Source: Pyrrhoderma lamaoense
Lineage: Eukaryota; Basidiomycota; Agaricomycetes; Hymenochaetales; Hymenochaetaceae
Direction: 5' to 3'
NCBI GenBank assembly: GCA_002794735.1
Contig: NBAZ01000009.1
Location: forward strand, 620,001 to 684,000
DNA length: 64,000 nt
Shown here: in pieces, positions 12,854-24,167 of the stretch
Position numbering within the stretch: the stretch's first letter is position 1
Layout: the number at the start of each line of letters is the position of its first letter
Position numbers and translations under genes: made by a program
The notes under the pieces: generated by a model
Databases searched by the model: none
What the model was told of the DNA's origin: nothing
Seen by the model: only the letters and a program-made list of their open reading frames with translations

Positions 12854-13301
12854 ATGGCATCTCCAATGGCTACTAAAGGTGTTGTAAGTTGGAAACGCTG
12901 TCCGCTTGAATACCCCTTACTGCCTCTTATGGTATCCTATTCTTCGTCAATTACTCACATACTCTTCATCTCTGTTTTTATGCAATTGTCGTATATGGAA
13001 TATGTCATATACTGTATCGTAACCGCTTATAGGCAGTCGCAGTGGCTGCAGGAATAGGCTTGACAGCATCTGCCTTTGCTTCTGGCGTGCCTAGATCCAA
13101 AGCCCAAACGCAGTTCAAATCTGTTCATGGTACGTATTAGTACGATCATTCCAAGTATCCAACTTACCTACCGACCTTCGATGTTACCAAATAGGAACTG
13201 CGAAGCAGACTCAGAATGGATTTGTGGATAAAGAACCCGCGATGGACGGACTTGATGTGAGGAAAGTTGTTCAAGGGAAAGGACCGAACAATAAATACTA
13301 G
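12854..13301 (+). CDS. Small single-span membrane protein (hypothetical)
   Basis: Three exons, 12854-12931, 13033-13129 and 13195-13301, join in frame to a protein of 93 residues beginning MASPMATKGVVSWKRCPLEY and ending QGKGPNNKY. A hydrophobic stretch, PLLPLMAVAVAAGIGLTASA, crosses the first splice join, which supports the intron. The basic, mostly uncharged N-terminus and short soluble tail are reminiscent of small mitochondrial inner-membrane subunits such as the NDUFA4/B12D type (EYPLLPL motif), but the similarity is too weak to name it. Not recognised beyond that. Confidence 0.65.
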
Positions 13302-14874
13302 TCCGAGGCCGTTTTCTTGCGACTCCTCGCGTGTCTTCAACTCTAGTTTCTTGATAGGGTTGTTGAAACGACGGGTCCAGATTTGGGTCTTGGGCGCTTG
13401 TATTGCTTCTTTGAGTAAATGTATCTATGGACGTTTTGTGATCCAGGTTTCTTCCTTCCTGCCCTATTCTTGTATTGTATGATGTATCCTGTTAAATATA
13501 AATGTTACGAATCAAGTCAAATAACCGTGTCTTTCTTCATTATGCCTGTCTGAGTTTACAGCTTGCTTGTTTATGGATTGATTACCTCTACGTGTGATCT
13601 TTGAGTTTGCAGCCATGTAGTGCGTCAATGATCAACACCGTTATGGGTTCCAACATTAATAGAGACTGAAATGAGGAAGGTTTATGAGTACAGACACGAT
13701 GCCGGTGTGATCATGAAATCAACTTGGTTGGCAACTTGGCAACTGGTATTACTTACATGTATTGATATGATACTATAATAATTATTAATGATATTATAGA
13801 TTAATTGAAGAAGTGAGGCGCACGTAGCTTGTGACCGACGTCGCCGCTTTTCCTCCCACGGCCTGTCCTCCTTTAGGCTGTGGAAGTCTCTCTCGAAGGG
13901 CGAGGCGCGGGTTGCTATACCCAAGACATCCCTTTGATTCCTAGCATATATCAAATAATCTCGTGCAGGCACTGCATGCTCACTGTCCTGGGTCCCAAGA
14001 GAACGGATCTATACAATTTTTGACTCGCTGGCTCACCATCGCAAACGACCCAATTAAATCATTTTAGATGCAGGTGGGAACGAGAAAGGGACGGGGGACA
14101 GCACACTGGGTTCGGTCATTGGATGGCGTCCTTCTCTAGACGTTCCAGATCATTTGATTATTGATGTGGACGATGAAACGGAAGGGTGGGTTGAAATCAG
14201 AAAAACGTCAACGCTATGAGATTAAAGATGAAGCATTGGGCGAGGCCCGCCGTCCTCCTTTCTCCTCCCTTTCTCCATCCTTCTCAGCTACTCCTTGTCT
14301 TCGTCTGCACATACCTATCTCGCTTGTCAATATTGTAGTCGGGTTAGAAGCCAAATTCTGTTGTTCTTTGTCTGGTTGCCCTTTTCGGTCTTTAGGTAAT
14401 AGGCCCAGAGCTATTGTCTTGTCCTTCATTGTCAAATCAAAAATTTTAAGGGAATAAAAAAGAAGAGAGGACTAAAGTAAGCCGTCCCATTCCAAATTGT
14501 ATAATTGTAAATCAATTCGGTGTGTGGGTCACTCTGTTGTAAGAAGGTGTGGTTAGACTTGTTCTTGTTCCACACATTGTTGTGTGACGTCCTCCAGGCC
14601 TCTTAACAACCACGGGAACTATTCCTCTCACTTCTTTCCTTCCTTCATCCTATAGAACAAATCCATTTTACCTTCTACTAAATTCCTTCTCTTTTCTGCT
14701 TTTTCTACCCTAATTCTGTCTGTGGTTTCTCTGTCTACGCGAATCTCTCTTAACTAGAACGACCGCGACCGCGACGACAACACCTACATCCACCTTCAGC
14801 TCTGGATAGTCTATTTTAGTTAGCAGGGATCTCATTAGAAGTCAAGCGAGGAGGAGAAAGAAAACCACTCGGAC
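13302..14874. other. Intergenic, no gene seen
   Basis: No supported gene. Pyrimidine-rich stretches near 14620-14760 suit a fungal promoter and 5' untranslated region of the gene starting at 14875. Short open frames at 13682-13972 and 14161-14457 lack splice or family support. Confidence 0.5.
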
Positions 14875-16254
14875 ATGTTTTGTACAAACGATAACCGGAT
14901 AGATCTCTCTGTGAGTTGTAGCTACCTAATTCTCACTGTTATACCATATATGCATCTTGCTCTCATAAAAAATGGAAGCCAAATTATTTTATTGCTATAA
15001 TCATCGAAACTATCACCACCACCATACTACTTGCACGATCTTCTAAACAATGTCATATACATTCATATAACATTAATACTGATATCATTATCCACTAATC
15101 TAGGGGTCTCCATCGACATGCACAATTGATACTTCTCTCGTCCCGCTTCCATCTATCTTTTTCCTTGCTTTCCTTGTCATTCATATCCCATATCGTGTTT
15201 TACAAACTCAGCGCGATGCAATAAGAACAACAACGCCTAAAACGCCTTCATATGACTCGTACTCTTATTCAACCACCACTGAAATCTTAAATGGCAATAC
15301 TGCCTCGTCGTTTGTTAATGGGCCATCTACGAAACGGACCTACCCTGCTTCTGGTAGGATGCCGAACACGGTCAGTCCGAATCAGGGAGGGACTTGGGAG
15401 AAGATTAGTAGATGGGGTCACTATCTTTACATATTCTTCGTTTTCTGTTTGTTCGCGCTGCGCGTGCTTGAGATTGTACGGTTGGTCGCTGCAAGGATGG
15501 GCGTGGGGTTGTTACCAATTCCGATGGTCGTGAGCGTGATATTGATTGTGATGTTATGCTGGAATGGGAGAGGCGGGTCTAAGGAAGGTGGGAGAAGTGT
15601 CAACGGACTCGGATGGGGACAAAATCGGAGTTTGGTTGTGTCAGCTGTAAGTCTATTCATTACTTTGCTTTCAAATCCTTCTTTCTTATTAGACTGATTT
15701 ACTTCTTTCTCGAATTTATCTTACGTTTCTTTAATATAGAGCCTTGTGTTTTACTGGGCACTGTCACTTATATTCGAATCTATCAAAGTAACACGACTAG
15801 TGACGTATGAATCAGTGCATGCAGCAAAAGGTACTGCATACCCTTCTTCAGATTGGGTACTTGATAATGCATGTATGGTAAGTCCTAGGATTCATAGATT
15901 CTAATATCATTTCCTTCTTTTTTTATTTCAATCTTCTCTAACGAAAACACGTACGCATGAATATAGCTCGGCCTTTTCGTTTTCTCTTTCTTCTGGGAAG
16001 GAGCATACCTCGTCTTACTATGGAGAGCCTCGCTATATGCTCAAGATCGGGATCAAACAGATATGGATGTTGATTCCTCTGGATCGTTGAGCAGGTTAAG
16101 CTCTGCTAAAGATTATGAGTATACTCGCGATGGGAGAGGACAAAGGAATATCGCAATGTCGGATATGTCTCTAGGGCTCGGAAATGAATCGAGATTTGCG
16201 AATAGCAATATTAGCAGGCCAAAGTTGATGATGAGTTCGACTGACATAGTTTAA
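14875..16254 (+). CDS. Five-span membrane protein resembling an isolated ABCC TMD0
   Basis: Four exons (14875-14910, 15104-15646, 15740-15877, 15967-16254) join in phase 0 to 334 residues. Five hydrophobic segments are visible: after LVPLPSIFFLAFLVIHIPYR, HYLYIFFVFCLFALRVLEIV, GLLPIPMVVSVILIVMLCW, SLVFYWALSLIFESIKVTRL and LGLFVFSFFWEGAYLVLLWR. Five spans plus the LVFYW segment recall the N-terminal TMD0 of Ycf1/MRP (ABCC) transporters. However, the protein stops after a Ser/Asp-rich soluble tail, and no core transporter or ATPase domain follows in the next 2.3 kb. It could be a free TMD0-like protein, a truncated transporter, or an unrelated membrane protein. The start was chosen because it is the first ATG giving an in-frame splice to the long exon. 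Confidence 0.6.
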
Positions 16255-18603
16255 TCTCATCGATGGTCGAGTTGGAACCACTCAAAGGTGGTATGGCATG
16301 ACATTCTCAATCTCTTTCCCCTCTCCCTTTCTTCTGTTTTGTTCTATACAATTGACGATAATTGATTGGACTTCTTCTCCCCTCCCCCTTCTGGACTAAT
16401 TAATCCTTAATCCCTTCTTCATTACTTCATATACATATACTAGTGAACCCCGATCCTCTGCATACACTCATACATCTCAACCTTTCCCTCTTTTTTCTCA
16501 CTCCTTTCACCTTTCTTTTCAAATGCAATCTGTGATTTCATACATCTCTCTGTATTTACATATCTACGTTTACGTGTCAGTGATCAAGTTTTTTTCTTTT
16601 ACTCTAGTAGTTCCCTACCTCCCCAATGTGTACTCCAACCTCTGTTACTTACTTTACTTATCATGCGTGTTGTTTCATTTTTAGCTCTCATACTATCTGA
16701 TAATGGTTTTCGATAGGCGTAGTATATGTACTTCAGATATCGGGATATGGTCTGAATCGAAGGTTTTGTAGTAAGTAAATCGTTGAATAGATACCTTATG
16801 TTAACTTTCCAAAACTTCTTTTATCATTAGTATTAGTACGAGAAGGTTAGTGTGTCTTCCACAAAGCCTTTACGTCCATAATAAATTATTTTTGAGCATA
16901 ATTATGGAGAAAGTCATCCTCAACCACCTCGGAACTCCCCGATTTTATTTCTGGAGTTCGAAATATTTCTTTTTTTTCCCCTTGCGAGCCAACAATCTGC
17001 ACGATCACTGATCGGCTACTCATATTTTGTGTGCAAGTTGCATTGACTCATGCTATTTGCTAAATTGTGATCTCTCTCTTCTTTTACTCTCTGGTGGCAC
17101 TGCTCATACGATGATCTATGTTTACTGCTAACACTGCTAACATGAGAGTATTAACTATACTACTAGGTTCTTTTTGTACAGAGGTATTCTTCGACTCTGA
17201 ACTCCCTCTTCAACTCAAGTTTACTACCTTTCACTTGACTGCCAAGATCGGTTGATCCATCACCGGTATCCTCAAAAAAATCGTTGTCATCTACTCACTT
17301 AGAATATACAACTTTGTGAATCACTCGCTGTAATCAACGAGTCTACGATTCTGAGAAGTCACCCCATATGAGTCGCAGCGGCAAGTATTGCGGCATCAGC
17401 TGCATCAATTTTTAAGCACATTATTGATAGAAATACATCACTATATTTGGAGTCCATACTGCGATGAGTGCTTGTGAAGATGGGACCCCATCATATGAGA
17501 AAACATAGCAAAGGTGGAGAAATAGTTGATGTGTAGCAATTAAATTACAATGTAAATTTAACGATATTTGGGAGTGACTTGGAATATCCAAAGATACTGC
17601 AAAAAAAAAATAATGGTTACTGAAACGGGGGGGGGTGAGAGTTGATTTTCTTACGACTTTATGACATAGCCTATACAACATGGTTAATTACCGTTTTTGA
17701 GCACATATCCACTTATTCTGCTTCAGAACTTGCAGTTAGAAGTCCCACACGGGCTGCAGGTAAGAAATTATCAACGTGAAATAATCAAATCATCAGAATA
17801 TCTTCATATAGCATTAGAGCTCGAAGGATATAGTACAATCGTAAGTGTTTGTGCTCTAGGCAGAACTGAGGAAGCATATGTAGGAGCTCTTGAGTCACTG
17901 ATATCAGGTAGATACATCTGATTTGCTTCTTTCATAACAGGTGAGCTCTATCTAGCTCAAAAGCCGTGTATGTTGATAATTTAGTTTCTGTGATACATCA
18001 TTAGCTCGAAAGGTAAGCAGATCCAAGTTCAAATCATATATCGTCCAATATCCAATCTTAATTACGTATTTCAGTTAACGGAGGCTTGTTCTTTAACTAA
18101 AAAAGCAACATTGAAGTCCCAAAGTGCTCGTTAATTGTATGGGTCAGGAGCCAGATTAAAGGCTGCTATACCAGGGATAAGGCCAGAGAAGCTCTAAATG
18201 TGGACATTGTCGTAGATATACTATTAGATATGTATTTAAAACCTGTGGAGTTAGATATATATCCGTGTATGCACCATATAGCTACATGCGGCGATACATG
18301 TATTAAATTTAAGTTTTACACAAACAAGTTTACATAAGAAAACATGTTACATTAACGCATTATACATCATAAGAAATAATTAAAAAGCAAGTTTTGTTTA
18401 CATTATTCTAGTTATGGAACAAGTAAATGTATGAACGCCTTCTGTTAGTCATAACGCATGTAATTTGTCCGTTTGGAGCAAAATGTCCAAGTAAAATGCA
18501 ATGGGTGATGGGTAAGTTAGAGAAAGTAAAAGGTATATATACAGGGTCCCAATTAGAGTTAGTACACTGAGTCCATTTTGGTAAAACAGGGTGCAGTGGT
18601 CCA
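16255..18603. other. Long intergenic stretch, no gene seen
   Basis: About 2.3 kb. The first part is pyrimidine-rich and probably 3' untranslated. Homopolymers occur near 17596 (A) and 17628 (G). Open frames at 17421-17681 (minus) and 17697-17921 (plus) overlap no recognisable family and lack support. No tRNA was recognised. Confidence 0.5.
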
Positions 18604-20130
18604 TCACATAATGATGCAATCCCTTTGTTTCGAAGCCTTTTTCTTCACCAGCTTAGCATCGTTAGACGAAGCTGATTCTTTTTTCTTCACCGGTTCGACC
18701 TTTGGGGAATCGGGCTTTTCTTCCGCCTGCGAAGCAGTGTTCTCAGCCTCGGTCTCACTTACTCCGTTAGTTTTCTCGCCCTCTTTTGGTATGCTCGCAG
18801 TAGACAAGTTCAAACTCGAAAGGCTGAAATTCAATTTCGATTTCCTCCTTTCGCGCTTTACCTGTACATCTAGTGCACTGACAGTCTTCTCGCCCTTTGT
18901 CATAGCATAGCTTTGTATGCCCATCTCCGCAAATGTCGAGTACCGTCGATTTCTTTGCTCAGGGGAGCAAGGGATGCTGAACGCGAGCTCGAGCTTGACT
19001 GAGTGCCGTCCACAGAGCTGAGTTTCCGATCACGAGTCCAAGTCAATGGAGAGAAAGCGTCCTTGTTTTGATCTGACAACGTACTCTTGTTGTCAGCTCC
19101 GAGTTCAGACAGAGGGCTGACATCGACTAGGGAGTAGCGCTTCATCTCGGGAAACTGAGTCGGCATAAGCAGGCCACCCTCTGTTTCGGGTTTCAACTCG
19201 ATAGAAGAGTGTCGTCTGTCATCAAGGAGTTTAGGAGGCGCGAGAGGAGATGAGAAATCCAAGTTGATATCAAGCGGTTTGAACAGATCTTGATCCTGTT
19301 TCGCCTCATTAGTTTCTCCTGGGAAAGGTAGAATGCTGCTTCCTGGCGATGTAGGAGGTTTATCTGTTTCGGGACTTGGAAAGGGGATTGGCAACAGGCT
19401 CGTAGGAGACGATGCTTCGACATGCACAGCTCCCACAGGTATAGAAACCTTTTGTGATTGTGATAGCTCTGGAACTAATGCCTCTAAAGGTTTTGGTGGC
19501 CCAGATGTTTCCGGATAGGGAAGTTGGTCGACCGAACTCTCAATAGTCTCACAAGGGAGAGAGAGGATCGGTACGGTTAGCTGAGGCCGTTGGATCGTCT
19601 CTATTTGCTCGTTGACAGTAGGCGTTGAGAGCGAAATAGCTGACTCCGTATAACTTTCTAATTGAGAGTTGTTTGTATCCACGCTCGGCTTGTTCGAAGT
19701 GATTTGAACTTCCTAAAGAACAGAAACATGTCAGTATATCTTTTTCATCGGCAAGCAATATATTAAACGTTGCAGTCGGTGTTGCGGACGTGCTCGGTGT
19801 GATATCTATAAATAAAATCTGATTTTTTGTACATACATTTTTCGGGGACAGCGTTGTAGACGCGGATTCACCAACAGAATGTTCTGAACCGGAGCCGCGG
19901 CTATAGCCGTCACTTGTCTCTCGGATAGATACTATTTCTTGTTGGCTATCTACTTCTACTGGGACTGACATTCGTGCATCCGAAGGAGGTGGAGTGAGCG
20001 TGGCGTTCAAAGACGGCGAAGTACCCTGAGTGAAATGTTGAGGATTACTATTTACGGATTCATTGATTGATCCAGGAAAGGGTAGTGGGAATGTCTCAGT
20101 GTATGCAGTCAAGACCTGCGCAGTAGACAT
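18604..20130 (-). CDS. Disordered Ser/Pro-rich protein with LPFPG-like repeats
   Basis: No family recognised. Reading from the ATG at 20130 (MSTAQVLTAYTETFPLPFPG), exon 1 runs to a donor near 19834. An acceptor near 19713 leads into a long frame encoding EVQITSNKPSVDTNNSQ and onward. A second proposed intron (about 18872-18945, GTACTC to CACTAG) joins ...SKEID to DVQVKRERRKSKLNF and ends in a Lys/Glu-rich tail; without it the protein would stop near 18900. Composition is Ser, Pro and Thr rich with no globular domain. A short motif recurs four times: PLPFPG, QLPYPE, PIPFPSPE and ILPFPGE. The basic C-terminus suggests a nuclear or scaffold role, which is a guess. Confidence 0.55.
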
Positions 20131-20706
20131 TGTCGAGTATGAGGAACGAAGAATGACACTCTTCAAGAACCTTGGGTGGGGAAACCAAGCTTTGTGTGGT
20201 ATACATTGGTGTTGAGAAAAACATCATTATAAGTCACTGCTTGAGCGCTGCGGCACTGCGATCGCTTGACCGGCTTCCGACTTATGTAAAGCAAGCGATC
20301 TATTATTACATGCACTTCCTATTTTTGAGAAGCACACGCACTGCGCAGTCATCAACAAGGAGTTACTTTTCTTTTCCATTAGACCGAAGGAGGCCGACAT
20401 GGTGAACGTAGTCTGATGCCGCCAATCGATCCTTCTCGCCTACGTTCAATTTCCACTAACATACCTCTAGACTCAGAATCTTGAAGATGCTTACAATATG
20501 GATCTTCTGGTTTTCAAATGAGGTGTTACATGCATTGATTGGGGACTTGAAGTACCGATATCTAAATCACCGCTGACATCTTTTCCAACTGATATAAATC
20601 TTTCCAACTACCGGTTGGCCTCGGAAGAAAATCGTAAACTCAGAGTAGTCATCTACGAACGTCTTTGGGAGGTGGCGTGCCAATCTTTGGTTGTCTTTGG
20701 TAAACT
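20131..20706. other. Intergenic, no gene seen
   Basis: Lies between the disordered-protein start and the end of the inverted AKR. One short plus-strand frame (20172-20405) is unsupported. Confidence 0.5.
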
Positions 20707-22570
20707 CTAATGCCCAAAAGTAGCCATAGGTTTGTACGGCTGCTCAAGATACTCCATTTCTTCGTCTGTAAGCTTCTCATGAACGACAGCTATTTGATAG
20801 GTATAGAACAAAATGATAAAACAGTATGAGCGTTCAATCCATACGAATAGAGAGGTTTAGTCACCGATGAGCTCTTCTAAATTCTTGAGTTTTGTTGTAC
20901 CAACAATCGGGGCCGCAACAGCTGTGTATATTAGGGTAAACTTGCAGCTTTATAATTACGAAATAACGAAGGAGGCTACTAACGGTCTTTGTTCATCACC
21001 CAGATTAAGCTCACTTGAGCCATAGTGAGGCCACGTTTATTTGCTATCTTCTCAACCCTGGAGACTATAAGTGTTTAAATGCAAGTCAAGAAATCCAAGG
21101 AGCAGAAGTACAGACCGTCTAGCTATCTCTCGATTTGCTTCATTGTCATATCCATGGAGCATACTGAAGCCATGAAATAAACAGGAATTAGTCATCTGAA
21201 CGCATCCCGATTGAAGCCCGTATCTTACGAATCAGAGGATGCTCTTGATGAGCTATCTGTTATAATAGGACGACATATATAACCGCGTGCCAAAGGGCTC
21301 CAAGGGATTGATCCAACTCCTAGGTGTTTTAGCAAAGGCATCATCTCTACTTCTTCTTGGCGATACACTAGATTATAATGGTTCTGCATCGAAACGAACG
21401 GGGTAAGCCTGTTGTTTATAGCATAATCTTAAATATACCCTTGATCAGCGAATGTCCATCATGTATGTAAAGTCTTGCCTTACTTTGCATAGCATGAACT
21501 AAAATTAGTCGAGTTATTATCAGATGGTTTATTATTATCCAGTAATGCAGCGTCTTACATTGCCAGGCATAACAAGAAGACATCCCGATGTATCGGACAT
21601 ACCCTGCTTTAACTACATCATGGAGCGCTTGCATCTGATGATGAAGAACTCAAGTCATTTGTAAATGATATATGGGGTGAAAAATTAAGGCGTACAGTTT
21701 CTTCAATAGGTGTTGTTGGGTCGAAACGATGGCCTGTATATCTCTATTAGCCTGGCTTTCTCTCTTCATCATATCTGGTATAATTTACACTGAAGAACAT
21801 CAATATAATCAAGTTGCAGACGCCCCAGACTACGTTTTACGGCGTCGAATATGTGCTATATCACAGTGTTGATGTCGGTAAATCTGAATGGATATGATTA
21901 TGCATAAAGGTTTGGGTCTACCTTCCGGCTTGCACCATACTGATTTACATATCCTTCCTTGTCGGGGATACGGTCTGGCCCAGGCCTAAAGATATCACCA
22001 TGTGTGCGAGCTACAACCCCGCAAAACTATCAGAACAATAATATGTTTTTAATATGATAGAAAACCATGTACTTGTTCGATCCATAAATACAGTAAAGTA
22101 CTTACCTTCGTCATCACCACTATCTCATCTCTTGGGAAGTCATACTTCTTGATAGCCTTTCCGAGGATGATCTCAGATAAGCCATTTGAATATATCTATG
22201 CCAGGAAACAGTAAGCGGATTGCTATTCTTCAAGGTACAAGGGTAACTAACATCGGCTGTATCAAAGGTCTGGATTCCCGCATCATATCTTACAAAGAAG
22301 ACACGCTATTTCAGAATACAAATGAAGATAACAAACAAGTTACTTACGCGACTTTAATATGCTTCAGTCCTTCCTCTTCCGGCAAAAGCCAGTCATACCA
22401 TCCGGGATCGCCGTACGTCATGCAACCTAGGATGATCTTTGAAACTTTAATACCTGATTTACCTAGTGTGACTAGTAACGCCAACCATAAGCGCTGTAAT
22501 TAGAAAAATTTGAAAACTTTATCATACCATACTCCATATCCGTTTTGCGTACAGGACCAAGATTTGACAT
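20707..22570 (-). CDS. Aldo-keto reductase 5, inverted copy
   Basis: Fifth AKR, on the opposite strand about 8.7 kb from the array. It starts MSNLGPVRKTDMEYG, shorter at the N-terminus than the tandem copies (no DPNxLSQLYDQ segment). Tetrad elements are present: DTAD joined to IYSNG, VMTK, and CHRFD. It has the 15-nt micro-exon (21484-21498). It is the most diverged copy, with GDPGWYDWLLPEEEGLKH, VARTHGDIFRPGPDRIPD and GYICRPIITDSSSR. The C-terminus ends FGH at a TAG, so the terminal Trp of the other copies is absent. All introns keep their positions and I saw no frame break, so it is probably functional. A TATA-like CTATATAAA lies near 22657-22667. Confidence 0.88.
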
Positions 22571-22757
22571 GATTCAGCGTTGGGAAAGCTTATCTCTAAC
22601 CTTCAGGGAAATTAAGCAGTATTTATCCAATAACTTGTTATTCCTCATTCCCAGTTTATATAGTCGTAATCTACTGGTAATTTATCTGTTTTACAATAAT
22701 TTACTCATCAATCCGTTCATGCCCATGCCAGCGGTTGATATTACAAACACAGTCTAC

Positions 22758-22779
22758 TGTGCCGACAATACGCGTCAAT
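22758..22779 (-). promoter_or_regulatory. Bipartite promoter element, inverted AKR copy 5
   Basis: On the minus strand this reads TGACGCGT, five bases, CGGCACA, about 190-210 bases before the start codon. Surrounding sequence is not obviously similar to the promoters of copies 2 and 4, so retention of both half-sites and their spacing argues for a real site. Confidence 0.55.
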
Positions 22780-24167
22780 AAACTATATAAAAATATGTAT
22801 ATGCTGAGAACTGATAAAATACAGACACTGAGTACTAGTTCTATTACCATATTGTAAACATCCGCTTAGGTCCGTTATGATCTCCTATTTTAGATAGTGG
22901 TGACGACTGCCGTGGGCACGCATGACACAAGTCATAGCTGTTCAGTTGACAAATAAAGATTGATGTATTTCTCGTTATTCCTGCAACGTAAGATAATCCA
23001 TTAGAGTCCTCCCAGAACCAGAACCACTGAAGGTACCGTTAAAAGCAGGGAAGACTTGTGTGTTCACATAACTTTGAATTACAAACCTTAGAAGACGCTC
23101 AGTAGCTGCATTAAGCCTTACATATTTGTTCACGTCTATGCATTTGCTGTTCTGGTGGCCAAGAGATAACAGTACTACTTCCTGCCTTCTCTTGAGTAAT
23201 CGTTGAAGTGTCTATAAAAGAGTGTATCTACTAACATGATCTTAGTAGCAGTAAGCTAATTTTATAGAAACTTTAAGTATGAACTATTTTTTGACTCGGA
23301 CCCGCAGCGTTCCCCGATCTCACTTTCTGCTTCCTTAGTCCTCATTTTAGATAGTAACAATAGTAATCGAAATGGGCCGAGAAGTCTACGAATGCCGCGG
23401 CTTCTTGCATGCTCATATAGATAACAATCTCACCATTCCATTTAAGTCAATGGTCCCGAACAGATGTTTGATACCACATTCTAACGTTCGGTAAATCAGC
23501 GCTCAAAGTTGGTCTACAAGATGTAAGGAAAATTCCAAAGGAATCTTTAGTCAGACAGGCCAATTTTTTTCTACTACGTTTATAACGCTACAATACGTAC
23601 TATTCTTTACAGATGATGCAGATGCATCTGAATCATGTATGCGTTTTGAACTAAGGCAGACAAGAAAAGAAGGGGAAAAATGATGAGAAATGCGTAGGAA
23701 TATTAAGTCTTGCGAAAATAAGAAGGAAATATGAGGTATGTGTATTATTCAATACAAGAACCACTTTGAGATGTGATATTACGAGATTATGTTGCCATGA
23801 AGAATCAGATGTTGCGTGATAAATGGGATAGAGCGGAAAGTGTAGATAGCAGATGAAAAGGGTCATGTGAAAGGGTTGTAATGCGAAGAAAATGAGATGG
23901 GGGGATACAAGCGAATTATAGAGTATAGAAATCCAAAGCAAAAACCGATATCTTGTTACACTAAAAGAACTAGAGAATGAGAAGATCAAGATTTTTGTGC
24001 ATGATGACATTAGGGGAAGTCCGAAAGGGAACCGAAATTAATGAGGAGGAATGGGATTATGAGGGACATACTACACTATGGATAGGAATACAGAATTGAT
24101 GCTTTTGAAACACGGCTTAAACAAATGATATATTTGTCAAGGATACTTCTGATTTTCTAGGAAGATG
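22780..24167. other. Intergenic, no gene seen
   Basis: Between the AKR5 promoter and the 3' end of the PH-domain gene. An open frame of 119 codons at 23651-24010 on the minus strand is low-complexity (Phe/Ser/Leu rich, the complement of a purine-rich tract) and lacks domains; it is probably 3' untranslated sequence or chance. Confidence 0.5.

Noticed and set aside
14161..14457. 98-codon plus-strand frame with an antisense partner
   Set aside because: Both strands are open over the same bases and neither shows a recognisable product.
23651..24010. 119-codon minus-strand open frame
   Set aside because: Low-complexity Phe/Ser/Leu content from a purine-rich plus strand, with no domain or splice support.
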